This document shows, piece by piece, positions 35,401-44,164 of a DNA stretch of 64,000 nt. The DNA is taken from NCBI GenBank assembly GCA_023228995.1, contig JALOAD010000005.1:77735-141734 (forward strand). The letters run 5' to 3'. Origin of the DNA: JALOAD01 sp023228995 [NCBI: Candidatus Muiribacterium halophilum] (lineage in GTDB: Bacteria > Muiribacteriota > Muiribacteriia > Muiribacteriales). The first letter of the stretch is position 1, and every line of letters starts with the position of its first letter. The notes under the pieces are model-generated. The model did not search any database, had not been told where the DNA came from, and was given only the letters and a program-made list of their open reading frames with translations. A program made the translations under genes and the position numbers.

Positions 35401-36340
35401 AATGACCTTTCTTTATTTCTTTTAATTGTGGAACTATTTCTTTACATTTTTCATCTGCGATTTCACATCTTGATGCAAATGGACAACCTGAATGTTTGGT
35501 AAATATATTATCTATATTACCAGAAATATTGTATAATTTCTCATTTTTATCCATATCTATACGAGGAACTGATTTTAAAAGTCCAATTGTATATGGATGC
35601 AAAGGATTTTCAAATAATTCTTCAACACTACATTCTTCCATAACTTTACCACAATACATAACAGTAACTCTATCACATATTTCAGCTACTACACCAAGAT
35701 CATGTGTTATAAACAATAAAGTTCTTCCTTCTTTTTTTGATAATTCAACTAAAAGTTCTAATATTTGAAGCTGAATTGTAACATCAAGTGCTGTTGTAGG
35801 CTCATCAGCTATTAAAAGGTCAGGATTGCAAGATAAAGCCATAGCAGTCATAACTCTTTGTCTCATTCCACCTGAAAAATTATGTGGATAATCATTTAAT
35901 CTACCTTCAGCTTCAGTTATACCAACTTTTTTTAATATATCACATGCTTTTATTCTAGCTTGTTTTTTTGAAATTTTCTGATGAAGCACAATAGCTTCTA
36001 TAATCTGTTCTCCAATACTTAATACTGGATTTAATGATGTCATAGGTTCCTGAAATATCATAGCTATTTCATTACCTCTTATCTTCCTCATATCTTCTTC
36101 TAAAATAGAAAGTATATCTTTTCCTTTAAACTCAATTTCCCCACTAATTATTTCACCGTTTTCAGGTAATAATCTTAAAATAGAAAGTGCTGTTACAGTT
36201 TTTCCAGAACCTGATTCTCCAACTATTCCGTGAATTGTTCCTTTTTTTAAATAAATATCAAAAGAATCTACAGCAAGTCCTTTTTTATCACCAATAGTAA
36301 ATTGAGTTTTGAGATTTTTTATTTTAAGTATATTTTCCAT
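35378..36340 (-). CDS. oppD: Oligopeptide ABC transporter ATPase (OppD-type)
   Basis: 320 residues with Walker [12 protein letters not shown], signature [17 protein letters not shown], Walker [15 protein letters not shown] and FITHDLG. The C-terminal Opp extension has [14 protein letters not shown]. Its ATG shares a base with the stop of the permease upstream (TAATG). Together with OppF it powers peptide uptake; both ATPases are complete, in contrast to the permeases. Confidence 0.92.
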   Translation of the reverse strand: MENILKIKNLKTQFTIGDKKGLAVDSFDIYLKKGTIHGIVGESGSGKTVTALSILRLLPENGEIISGEIEFKGKDILSILEEDMRKIRGNEIAMIFQEPMTSLNPVLSIGEQIIEAIVLHQKISKKQARIKACDILKKVGITEAEGRLNDYPHNFSGGMRQRVMTAMALSCNPDLLIADEPTTALDVTIQLQILELLVELSKKEGRTLLFITHDLGVVAEICDRVTVMYCGKVMEECSVEELFENPLHPYTIGLLKSVPRIDMDKNEKLYNISGNIDNIFTKHSGCPFASRCEIADEKCKEIVPQLKEIKKGHYARCFKV

Positions 36341-37059
36341 TAAAAATATTTTTCCTTAAAATTTTTTATATTTTTTTTGAAATATAACTCAAAATACATA
36401 ATTATAAAATTCAGAAAAATAAGAAAAATACCTGGAATAAAAATTAACCACCAAGAAGAAAGAATATTTTCTCTAGCCTGCAAAAGTATATTACCAAAAG
36501 ATGGTTCTGGTTGCATGAATGTAAAACCAAGATAACCTAATGTAACTTCTGCTAGAATTATAAGTCCTAAAATATGAAAAAACATTGTAAAAAAAACACT
36601 GAATTTATCATTATTACTTAATTTAAAATTTAAAGATTTCAAAAAAAATAATATATTTATTGAAAAAACAATACCTGATATAAGATAAAAGTTATGAAAA
36701 TCAGAAAAAAGTAATATTAACAAAAGTATAAACATATTAAATGGAAATACAATCCATATATTTATAATATTCCATATAAATTTTTTAAATAAAATAAATA
36801 TAAATAATCCTATGGAAATAGATATTAAAGAACCTTTAATACCAGTTATAAGCGAGTTGTAAAGAGCTTTAATAATTCTAAATCTCATATCTCGACCAAG
36901 ACCATCTGTTCCAAATATATATTGGGAATTTGGTGCTTTTAAAAGATTTTCTATATCTGTAGAATATACAAGTCTTTCATTAATAATAAATGGTAAAATT
37001 AATATAAAAACAAGTATTAGCATTAATATTGTCGTTATTATAGTAGATTTATACTTCAT
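36340..37059 (-). CDS. oppC: Oligopeptide ABC transporter permease (OppC-like, EAA loop missing)
   Basis: 239 residues, shorter than the usual 270-300. N-terminal helix, then the OppC hallmark FGTDGLGRDMRFRIIKALYNS (in short: FGTDGLGRD at 49-57), several helices, and the end motif AEVTLGYLGFTFMQPEPSFGN (AEVTLGYLG at 170-178). The cytoplasmic EAA loop that normally precedes this motif (AARALG...HILPN) is absent: residues 140-165 are a short basic turn and a helix. This loop docks onto the ATPases, so coupling must differ or be lost. Symbol given by position and homology. Confidence 0.75.
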   Translation of the reverse strand: MKYKSTIITTILMLILVFILILPFIINERLVYSTDIENLLKAPNSQYIFGTDGLGRDMRFRIIKALYNSLITGIKGSLISISIGLFIFILFKKFIWNIINIWIVFPFNMFILLLILLFSDFHNFYLISGIVFSINILFFLKSLNFKLSNNDKFSVFFTMFFHILGLIILAEVTLGYLGFTFMQPEPSFGNILLQARENILSSWWLIFIPGIFLIFLNFIIMYFELYFKKNIKNFKEKYF

Positions 37060-37930
37060 ATTTATACTTCCTCAGAATAAAATTTATAATCTGATTTATT
37101 GTGAATATAAAAATTGGAACATAAACAGAAAAAACAAATAAAACTGGCATATCCTGCGTTTTAAGTGAATTGTAAAAAAGCATTCCCGAACCTGGCCATA
37201 AAAATATGTTTTCTATCAATAATTGAATTGATAAAATAGATGGTATTATAAATCTTAAATCACTTAAAAATTTAAGTGAATATTCTTTTATATTTTTTAT
37301 TTTCTCAAGTCTCATTACAAATATAGAGAAAAAAAACAGTGTTAAACAAAAAACTGGTAAAAAAGCATGCATAAACATATCAGATAATTGAGCAAATAAA
37401 CCTAACTCCTCAAAAAAAGGAGATACTTTACCAGCTATTGGAAATATATGATTTTTTATTGATAAAAAATATATTATTACTATTGAAAATAAAACAAGTG
37501 AAATTCTAGTCATAAAAACTAGAAATATATTTAATGTTTTTTTAGCTATATGTTTTTTTAAAATAAAAAAACTTACTATATATACAAATACAATAGAAGT
37601 TAAAAAAAGATAAAGTGAATTTAATATTTTTGTATAATAAATTTCTTTAATATTAATAGTATTACCATAATAACTATTATTAAAATCAAATATTATTACT
37701 TTTTTTAAACTCTCAAATGTATTTAAAATAAAACCTTTATTAAACAAATATTCATTGCTAAACCTTTCCATATTATTAACATCATTTATTATTTTGGGAG
37801 TATTTGCTTCATTTAAACGATATTTTAAACCAAAATAAAATATTGAATTAATAATAATAAAAATTAAAAATATCCTAGCAATATATTTTGTTATTTCTTT
37901 TAAAATAGATTGTTTCATAAAAAACCTCAT
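37049..37930 (-). CDS. oppB: Oligopeptide ABC transporter permease (OppB-like, EAA loop missing)
   Basis: 293 residues. The N-terminal helix and long first loop fit OppB (FDFNNSYYGNTINIKEI, like the family's GDLGxSxxxxxPV), and the C-terminal ENIFLWPGSGMLFYNSL matches the WPG motif. Between the MR at 206-207 and WPG at 245-247 there are only 37 residues, where family members have about 60; the missing part is the EAA loop (TARAKGL...HALRN). Overlaps oppC by 11 bases. Very Phe/Ile/Lys-rich. Confidence 0.75.
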   Translation of the reverse strand: MRFFMKQSILKEITKYIARIFLIFIIINSIFYFGLKYRLNEANTPKIINDVNNMERFSNEYLFNKGFILNTFESLKKVIIFDFNNSYYGNTINIKEIYYTKILNSLYLFLTSIVFVYIVSFFILKKHIAKKTLNIFLVFMTRISLVLFSIVIIYFLSIKNHIFPIAGKVSPFFEELGLFAQLSDMFMHAFLPVFCLTLFFFSIFVMRLEKIKNIKEYSLKFLSDLRFIIPSILSIQLLIENIFLWPGSGMLFYNSLKTQDMPVLFVFSVYVPIFIFTINQIINFILRKYKYEV

Positions 37931-37958
37931 TAAATTCTATGAATAAATGCTTTGTATT

Positions 37959-39614
37959 TTAATAAACTACAGTTCTATAATTAACATACCATTCATGAAT
38001 ATCATTCAAGCCAAATTTGTCAGTATTAATACCTTTTATCTTTTTATTTGCTCCTCCAAGTATATCATCCACATAAAGAAAAGTATAAGGATAATCATTA
38101 ACAATAAGAGAATGTATTTCATGATAACATTCTTTTCTAATATCTCTATCAAAAGTAGTTCTAGCTTTATCCAAAAGTTCATCAACTTTTATATTTTTAT
38201 AAGAAACAAAATTCAAAGGTCCTTTTGAATGAAATGCACTGTAAATATCATCAGGATCATTTCCAAGATCCCATCCTATTATAACAGCATCAAACTTTTT
38301 AACTAAGACAAAATCTGAAAGAAGTGAATTCCATGATAAAGAAATAATATTAAGTTGAACTCCAATTCTTTTTAAATTTCTTTTTATAAATTTAAGAGCC
38401 ATATTTCTAATAGGTTCACTTACATCTACAACAGCATCAAATTCAAATTTTTTTCCATCTTTATCTAAAACGCCATCACCATCAGTATCTTCCCAACCTT
38501 CTTCTGAAAGAATCTCTATAGCTTTTGCCTGTTCATGAGGCAAAGCTGTTATTTCTGGATTATTTGCCCAAGAATTAATATAATATGGACCTTTTGCTAT
38601 TTCACCATAACCTTCTAAAACACCTTTTATAATTTCATCCTTGTTTATACCAAGAGATAAAGCTTCTCTAATCCTTTTATTATCAAAAGGTGGTTTTAAA
38701 TTGTTATAAGCAAGAAACATATAATGTTTACCACTATATCTCAAAGGAGTAATAAATTTTTTCTTTTCATTATCCATAAGAGATGAGAATTGAGTTGCAG
38801 TAAGTTCTGCTATATCATTTTTTTGAAGCAATGTATCTAAAAAAACTATACTTTGTTCTGGATTTATAGAAAAAATCATTTTATCAATATAAGCAGGTCT
38901 TCCGTGATAATTTTCCCATGAATGAAGAATTATCCTTTCATCAGAAACCCATTTTCCAAATCTATATCTACCTGTACCAACAGGTTCTCTGTTTTCTTTA
39001 GCTTTTACAAGTTCTGATGGACTATTGTATTTAGAAAATATATGTCTTGGAATAATTGGAACAGTCCATATATCAAGAGTTCTAGCATATGGTTGTTTAT
39101 AAGATACTTTTATTTGATAATCATTAAGAACTTTAAAATCACTAATATAATCAAAAACTGGATAATGTTGACTAATATTGCCACTATCATCAGAATAATC
39201 TTTGAATTTCATAATTGTATCATAAGTGTATTTAACATCATAAGCATTAAACATCATACCATCATGCCATCTGACATTTTTTTTGAGATGAAATATTATT
39301 CCCATTCCCTGATCTGTAAATTCCCAGTTTTCAGCAAGTACACCTATAATATCATCTTTTTCATATTTAATAAGTCCTTCATAAATCATTGATGCTACTT
39401 TAATTGAAGTAACATCATTCATAAGTAAAGGGTTTAATGTAAGAGGTTCTCTTGTTATTGCATAAACAATATATCCTCCATTTTCAGGAACAATCTCTGC
39501 CTCATTTTTTTTAATAATGTTATTTTTATTATTAACTTTTTTATTATTATCGCAACCCAAAAAGGACATAGCCATAATTATAAGGAATAAGAGCAATAAA
39601 CAAATTCTACGCAT
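37959..39614 (-). CDS. Extracellular solute-binding protein family 5, lipoprotein
   Basis: 551 residues. Signal peptide with lipobox FLGC (Cys about 21) gives a lipid-anchored peptide-binding protein. Family 5 landmarks: ITREPLTLNPLL, HLKKNVRWHDGMMFNAYDV, GTGRYRFGKW, and the Ca-binding-like DTDGDGVLDKDGK loop found in many members. It delivers peptides or nickel-like ligands to the permeases encoded next. Paralogue of the next gene upstream. Confidence 0.9.
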   Translation of the reverse strand: MRRICLLLLFLIIMAMSFLGCDNNKKVNNKNNIIKKNEAEIVPENGGYIVYAITREPLTLNPLLMNDVTSIKVASMIYEGLIKYEKDDIIGVLAENWEFTDQGMGIIFHLKKNVRWHDGMMFNAYDVKYTYDTIMKFKDYSDDSGNISQHYPVFDYISDFKVLNDYQIKVSYKQPYARTLDIWTVPIIPRHIFSKYNSPSELVKAKENREPVGTGRYRFGKWVSDERIILHSWENYHGRPAYIDKMIFSINPEQSIVFLDTLLQKNDIAELTATQFSSLMDNEKKKFITPLRYSGKHYMFLAYNNLKPPFDNKRIREALSLGINKDEIIKGVLEGYGEIAKGPYYINSWANNPEITALPHEQAKAIEILSEEGWEDTDGDGVLDKDGKKFEFDAVVDVSEPIRNMALKFIKRNLKRIGVQLNIISLSWNSLLSDFVLVKKFDAVIIGWDLGNDPDDIYSAFHSKGPLNFVSYKNIKVDELLDKARTTFDRDIRKECYHEIHSLIVNDYPYTFLYVDDILGGANKKIKGINTDKFGLNDIHEWYVNYRTVVY

Positions 39615-39622
39615 TTTTCCCC

Positions 39623-41497
39623 CTACTTATACTTGATACTGTTTTCTGGAACAAACCATTTTTCAAAATTATAAAAAAGACTGTTTCCTTCAATTTTAAT
39701 TCCTTTGAATCTTTTTTCTAAAACAGTAAGACTATCTTCTGAAACAAGAAAAGTGTAAGGCTGATCATCTGCTATAAGCTTATGAACCTCCCAGTATTTT
39801 TGTTTTCTATCTTCCTGATCAAATGTAAATCTTGCCTGTTCAAGTAAATTATCAACTTTTTCATTTTTATATCTCATAAAATTAAATGAAGTAGGATGTT
39901 TTTCATTTGGAATATTATCAGAATGCCAAATATTGTAAATATCAGGATCCATTCCAAGACTCCATCCCAAAAGAACTGAATCATAATCACCTATATCCTG
40001 AAGATGCAAAAAATTACCCCATTCTTCAAGTTTTGTCCTACATTCTACACCAATTTGTTTCCAATAATCACTAATTATATTAACCATATATTCCCGAGTT
40101 TTATTACCATTATTTGTCATAAGTTCAACAATAAGTTTTTTTCCTTCTTTGTCAAGTATTCCATCACCATCTGAATCAATCCAACCGTTTTTGGCTAAAA
40201 TATCTTTTGCTTTTTTTATACTAAATTCCAAAGGCATAAGGTCATTATTATATGCCCATGAAACTATAGGAAAAGGTCCTGTAACTCTTTTAGCCATTCC
40301 ATAAAAAACATTATCGATAATTGAATTTACATCAATCGCAATTCCTAGAGCATTTCTAATTTCAACATTATCAAAAGGAGGTTTATTACAATTATAAGCT
40401 ACATAAGAATAGTAATTTGAACTTGGAAGCTGATAAACTTTAAATCTTTCATTAAATTCCTCAGTATTAATCTGTTTTTTGTATTGATCAGGTGTCATTG
40501 GCATATAATCAAGTAGTCCATTTTTTAAATCTAAAAACTGTTGAGATTTATCAGGAATTATCTTTATCATTACTTTGTCAAGATATGGTCTTCCTTCAAA
40601 AAACTTTTTATTACTTTCCAAAATTATATACTCATCAGCACTCCATTGACTTAAAACATAAGAACCAGTACCAACAGGTTTTCTATTGAATTTTGAAGTT
40701 GTAACATCTTCATTTTCAAGAATATGCTTAGGAACAATATCCATCATCCATGATTCCAAAGCAGGTGCAAATGGTTTAAAATATTGAACTTTCACTTTAT
40801 ATCTATCTATTATTTCTACAGATTTTATCATATTATAATCAGATCTTCTAGGAGAACCAACATCAGGATCAACAATTTTTTGATAAGTAAACAAAACATC
40901 CGCAGATGTAAAATCCACACCATCACTCCATTTTATATTGTCTTTAATATAAAAAACAATATCATATCTGCTATCTACAAAAACAACACAAGGATTTAAT
41001 TTTAACCATTTTTCCTTTTCACTATTATCAACATCATTGTTATATATAACTTCAAGAATTTTATTTTCCTCACAATCTATTCCTTTATAATAATTTATTG
41101 TATTAACGCTAGAAAAAACACTTTTATTCTCATTATATAATTTTTTTAAAAAATCTGTATTTTTATCACTTTCATTATCAATATGAACCATAAGAATATT
41201 TTTATTTTCGATAAATTCCCATTTTTCTGCCATATCAGGTATAATTTCTCTTTTTGGACTATATTTTATAAGACCGCTAAAAACATAAGAAATAATATCA
41301 CCAGAAGCACTATCTGTATAAAGCAAAGGGTTTAAAGTCACCGCATCTCCAATAGAAGCATATACAAAAGTATCTCCATAAACAGGTTCTTGAAATTCTC
41401 CTGTTTCATTGCTTTTTTCGTCTTTTTTCTCTCCGCAACCACAAACAAAAAAAGCAAAAAAAACAATTAATAAATAATTTATTATTTTTATTTTCAT
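39623..41497 (-). CDS. Extracellular solute-binding protein family 5, lipoprotein with insertion
   Basis: 624 residues. Lipobox FFVCGC near residue 21. Same landmarks as its paralogue (SIGDAVTLNPLL, WSDGVDFTSADVLFTYQK, GTGSYVLSQW, DSDGDGILDKEGK), but about 65 extra residues (110-180, containing TNDNESDKN-like and NYYKGIDCEENKILEV segments) interrupt the strand pair before the WSDG motif. The insertion is the main length difference and may alter ligand binding or protein contacts. First gene of the six-gene transporter operon; GAGGGG before the ATG. Confidence 0.9.
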   Translation of the reverse strand: MKIKIINYLLIVFFAFFVCGCGEKKDEKSNETGEFQEPVYGDTFVYASIGDAVTLNPLLYTDSASGDIISYVFSGLIKYSPKREIIPDMAEKWEFIENKNILMVHIDNESDKNTDFLKKLYNENKSVFSSVNTINYYKGIDCEENKILEVIYNNDVDNSEKEKWLKLNPCVVFVDSRYDIVFYIKDNIKWSDGVDFTSADVLFTYQKIVDPDVGSPRRSDYNMIKSVEIIDRYKVKVQYFKPFAPALESWMMDIVPKHILENEDVTTSKFNRKPVGTGSYVLSQWSADEYIILESNKKFFEGRPYLDKVMIKIIPDKSQQFLDLKNGLLDYMPMTPDQYKKQINTEEFNERFKVYQLPSSNYYSYVAYNCNKPPFDNVEIRNALGIAIDVNSIIDNVFYGMAKRVTGPFPIVSWAYNNDLMPLEFSIKKAKDILAKNGWIDSDGDGILDKEGKKLIVELMTNNGNKTREYMVNIISDYWKQIGVECRTKLEEWGNFLHLQDIGDYDSVLLGWSLGMDPDIYNIWHSDNIPNEKHPTSFNFMRYKNEKVDNLLEQARFTFDQEDRKQKYWEVHKLIADDQPYTFLVSEDSLTVLEKRFKGIKIEGNSLFYNFEKWFVPENSIKYK

Positions 41498-41570
41498 TTT
41501 CAGCCCCTCAAAAATTAAAACAAATTGAAAAATATTAAAATATATAGTTTAAAAAAAATTTCCCAAAGAA

Positions 41571-41580
41571 AATATACCAG
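41571..41580 (-). promoter_or_regulatory. Possible extended -10 promoter of the transporter operon
   Basis: Minus strand CTGGTATATT, an extended -10 (TGGTATATT) about 75 bases before the first lipoprotein gene. No clear -35. Confidence 0.35.
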
Positions 41581-41617
41581 AAAAATTGGAATTTTTCAAA
41601 AGATGTGTTTAATAAAA

Positions 41618-41647
41618 AAAAAGGCAGGAATAAAATCCTGCCTTTTT
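41618..41647 (-). terminator. Intrinsic terminator of the clostripain-like gene
   Basis: Stem AAAAAGGCAGGA / TCCTGCCTTTTT around a six-base loop, with a T-run on the minus strand, 20 bases after the stop codon. Confidence 0.88.
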
Positions 41648-41666
41648 AAAATTTATAAAAATAAAT

Positions 41667-43052
41667 TTATTTTAAAAGATTGACCTGATTAACAATAGCC
41701 ATAAGATCAGAATATACTTCTGGTCTTTCAGAAGCTCTTTCATTAACTAGTTCATTAAGTTCTTTATCACCAAGTTCGATACTTCTGATAATGTTTTTAG
41801 CATAAGCTTCTTCATTTTCAGTATTTATTGAATTTTCAAAATTTTGAACAATAGCAACTGCATCTCTGTTTCCATAATAAGCCTGAAGAAGTTCATCCCA
41901 AGCAGTATTTTTAGCAAATTCAGTATAAATATAATGTGATTTATATTCATGTGATTTTGGAGCATAAATAGCAAGTCCATTAGAATTTTTAACTTTATCT
42001 GCCTGCCACATTGAAAGAATAACACTTGAATTTACAGCATCTATAACACCATTAGCTGCAACTTTAACTGAATTGCTTGAAGAATTATCTTTTACAATCT
42101 GTGCAAAGTGAATAAGATCTTTATAAAATGAATAAGCATAACTCTGAGCTCCAGTCATAGCTTTTCCAAATGCAACAAAATCATTTGATTTAATAATAGC
42201 TGCTGCAAAAGCATCTATAGCTTCTTGAATTCTACCAACTTTAGCTACATAAGATGAAGCCTGAGTACAAGTGCTTGGTCCCCACCAGTTTGACTGACCT
42301 TCATAAGATGCCATATAAGCTTCAACAAGTTTTCTTGAAATAACAGCTGTACTTGCAGTTGGATTATCAACAATAGCACCCATAGCACCAACATAATCCC
42401 AACCATCTCCAGGTTCGGTTTCTTCAGAAGCAACAAGAATATCAACTGTTTCTTCCATTTGAGCCTGAATTTCTACCATTCCCATAAGACAAGCATCAAA
42501 AGCAACAATATCAACTTTTCTACCAATATGTGCAGCCATTCCATCAGCAGCTTTTTTCATACCAATAGAATCAATATGATTACCTGATTGATCATCATAA
42601 GAAATACCTTTAACTGCTTGTATTTCACCTTCTTTTACCCAACCAGCTCCATGATTCCAATAAACATAAAGATATCTATTTGCTGGATAATTATCAGCTC
42701 CCCATTTAAAAAAATCAACAGCTTCTTCCCATGAACCCATATCAACTTCACCACAATCCATAACAACCTGTGATCCAATAGTTGATAAATTGTTTTTAGT
42801 TACATAATATCTTTTAGTACCAGTCCAATTACCATTTGAAGTATCATAACCTTCAGCTCTGTCTAATTGTACAAGTATGTTGACATTTTCATCTGATCCA
42901 ATTTTTTCACATTCTTTAAGATCTGCAATTCCAAATCTTTCAAGATTGTTATCAGCATTAAGAAATACCATAACAGTCCATTCTTTTGTTGCTGCAAATG
43001 AGTTAGTTGCTAGAATAGCAATTGCGAGTAAAACAAACATTACTTTTTTCAT
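41667..43052 (-). CDS. Clostripain family (C11) cysteine peptidase, secreted
   Basis: 461 residues. Signal peptide MKKVMFVLLAIAILATNSFA, cleaved before ATKEW. C11 peptidases cut after Arg or Lys in a caspase-like fold. Opening TVMVFLNADNNLE, catalytic H134 in YWNHGAGW and C188 in DACLMGMVE are all present. It should be exported and could degrade proteins for the peptide transporter whose operon begins just downstream; that link is inference. Codon use is less extreme and richer in Ala and Gly than neighbours, suggesting strong expression. It has its own promoter, a palindromic leader and a terminator. Confidence 0.93.
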   Translation of the reverse strand: MKKVMFVLLAIAILATNSFAATKEWTVMVFLNADNNLERFGIADLKECEKIGSDENVNILVQLDRAEGYDTSNGNWTGTKRYYVTKNNLSTIGSQVVMDCGEVDMGSWEEAVDFFKWGADNYPANRYLYVYWNHGAGWVKEGEIQAVKGISYDDQSGNHIDSIGMKKAADGMAAHIGRKVDIVAFDACLMGMVEIQAQMEETVDILVASEETEPGDGWDYVGAMGAIVDNPTASTAVISRKLVEAYMASYEGQSNWWGPSTCTQASSYVAKVGRIQEAIDAFAAAIIKSNDFVAFGKAMTGAQSYAYSFYKDLIHFAQIVKDNSSSNSVKVAANGVIDAVNSSVILSMWQADKVKNSNGLAIYAPKSHEYKSHYIYTEFAKNTAWDELLQAYYGNRDAVAIVQNFENSINTENEEAYAKNIIRSIELGDKELNELVNERASERPEVYSDLMAIVNQVNLLK

Positions 43053-43112
43053 AATTTTCTCCCTACTATATACTTTTTGGCTTCAGAATACGATTTTACT
43101 CTGCTTTTTTTA

Positions 43113-43130
43113 AGCAGAAACGTTTCTGCT
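43113..43130. promoter_or_regulatory. Perfect 18-bp palindrome in the protease leader (LacI-type operator look)
   Basis: AGCAGAAA-CG-TTTCTGCT, a perfect palindrome with the central CG and AAAC/GTTT flanks typical of LacI/CcpA-family operators. It lies about 15 bases downstream of the -10 of the protease promoter. Neighbouring TCTGCTT (43100-43106 region) can pair with the left arm as an alternative. Confidence 0.55.
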
Positions 43131-43146
43131 AGCACTGATTGAAATA

Positions 43147-43175
43147 ATTATAAAGGATATTTTTACATTTTACAA
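43147..43175 (-). promoter_or_regulatory. Promoter of the clostripain-like gene
   Basis: Minus strand TTGTAA (43175-43170), 17-bp spacer, TATAAT (43152-43147), about 95 bases before the start codon. Confidence 0.65.
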
Positions 43176-43456
43176 GATTTTTTTTAATTTATATTTCACT
43201 AAACCCTTATCTTCTTCCTATTCACTATATCACGCTTTATCTGTCACAGTTTCATCTGTCACGCTTTTTGTACTTTTTTTCCAGCTTCACCCTTTCACTA
43301 CTTTAAAACAGATCCCGGCTCAGAATCATACCGGGATGACAGCCTAAGAAACTGTGACTGCAATTTATTCTACGAAAAAATTGTTTGTGACAAGAGTCTT
43401 CGACTCTCCGGTGACAAAATAACTTTGTTTTTTATCACGCTTTGTCTGTCACGCTT
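43176..43456. other. Spacer between recO and the protease promoter, no gene
   Basis: Apart from CCGGG hairpin copy 3 this region holds near-repeats of ATCACGCTTT(A/G)TCTGTCAC (about 43231 and 43435), a C-rich ACCCTTTCAC word (43289) and CTTCGACTCTCCGGTGAC (43398). No open frame with a ribosome-binding site and no obvious terminator for recO. Confidence 0.6.
43304..43341. repeat. CCGGG hairpin element, copy 3
   Basis: AAAACAGATCCCGGCTCAG, then AATCATA, CCGGGATGAC. Arms ATCCCGG and CCGGGAT are intact. Copies 1 and 3 share the flanking AAAACAG, so the element extends beyond the hairpin. Confidence 0.8.
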
Positions 43457-44164
43457 TTAATTAACTTTATAATGAAAATGCCATTTTAAATATTCGTTTA
43501 CAACTGCTAAAACTTTATTAGCTCTATCACCATAAATTATTTTTTTAATATCATAATCCCATCTTAATACAAAATCAATATCTTTAGTAACCTGACTTGA
43601 AACTCTAAAAGTTCCACCTTCACAACATTCTCCAATACAATTAGTACAATAAAGTTGAGATTCTTGAATATTAATAAGATATTCATCGGATTTTTCATTT
43701 TTACAAATACAAGTTCCAAAACAAGGATAATGTCCTAAAAGATATAAAAATTTAAGAATAAAAGAAGAATAAATAAAATCAGTTTCAGTTATAGAATTGA
43801 TTTCAATAAATGTTAAAAAATTTGATAACATAATAAAAAGTTTTATATTTATATAATCATCAGGAACAAGTCTATATATTATACCTGCAAATTTACAGGC
43901 TAAATCATAACTTTCATAAGAATTTACAGTAAAATGTTTTTCTAAATCAGCAGATTTTATCGAATAAAGACTTTTGCCTTCTCTTAAAATAAATGAAGTT
44001 TTTGAAAAAAGCATAATTGCTTCTCTATCATGGGATTTGAAAGTTTTTACACCTTTTGCTGCTAAAGCGATTTTGCCCGCTATATCTGTATAAATTACAA
44101 TTACTTTATCTTTTTCTTTAAGATCATGAGAATTTATAACTATACCTTTACAGTTTAATTCCAA
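43457..44164 (-). CDS. recO: DNA repair protein RecO
   Basis: 235 residues. RecO loads RecA on gaps together with RecR and anneals strands. N-terminal OB fold (GIVINSHDLKEKDKVIVIYT), and a zinc finger in the C-terminal part (CFGTCICKN then CTNCIGECC). The start overlaps the end of era by ten bases. Era-recO is a common pair. The four cysteines are complete. Confidence 0.93.
   Translation of the reverse strand: MELNCKGIVINSHDLKEKDKVIVIYTDIAGKIALAAKGVKTFKSHDREAIMLFSKTSFILREGKSLYSIKSADLEKHFTVNSYESYDLACKFAGIIYRLVPDDYINIKLFIMLSNFLTFIEINSITETDFIYSSFILKFLYLLGHYPCFGTCICKNEKSDEYLINIQESQLYCTNCIGECCEGGTFRVSSQVTKDIDFVLRWDYDIKKIIYGDRANKVLAVVNEYLKWHFHYKVN

Noticed and set aside
37049-37930. Permease genes as outright pseudogenes
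   Set aside because: Both frames are intact, overlap their neighbours by a few bases and keep several family motifs; only the EAA loop is missing.
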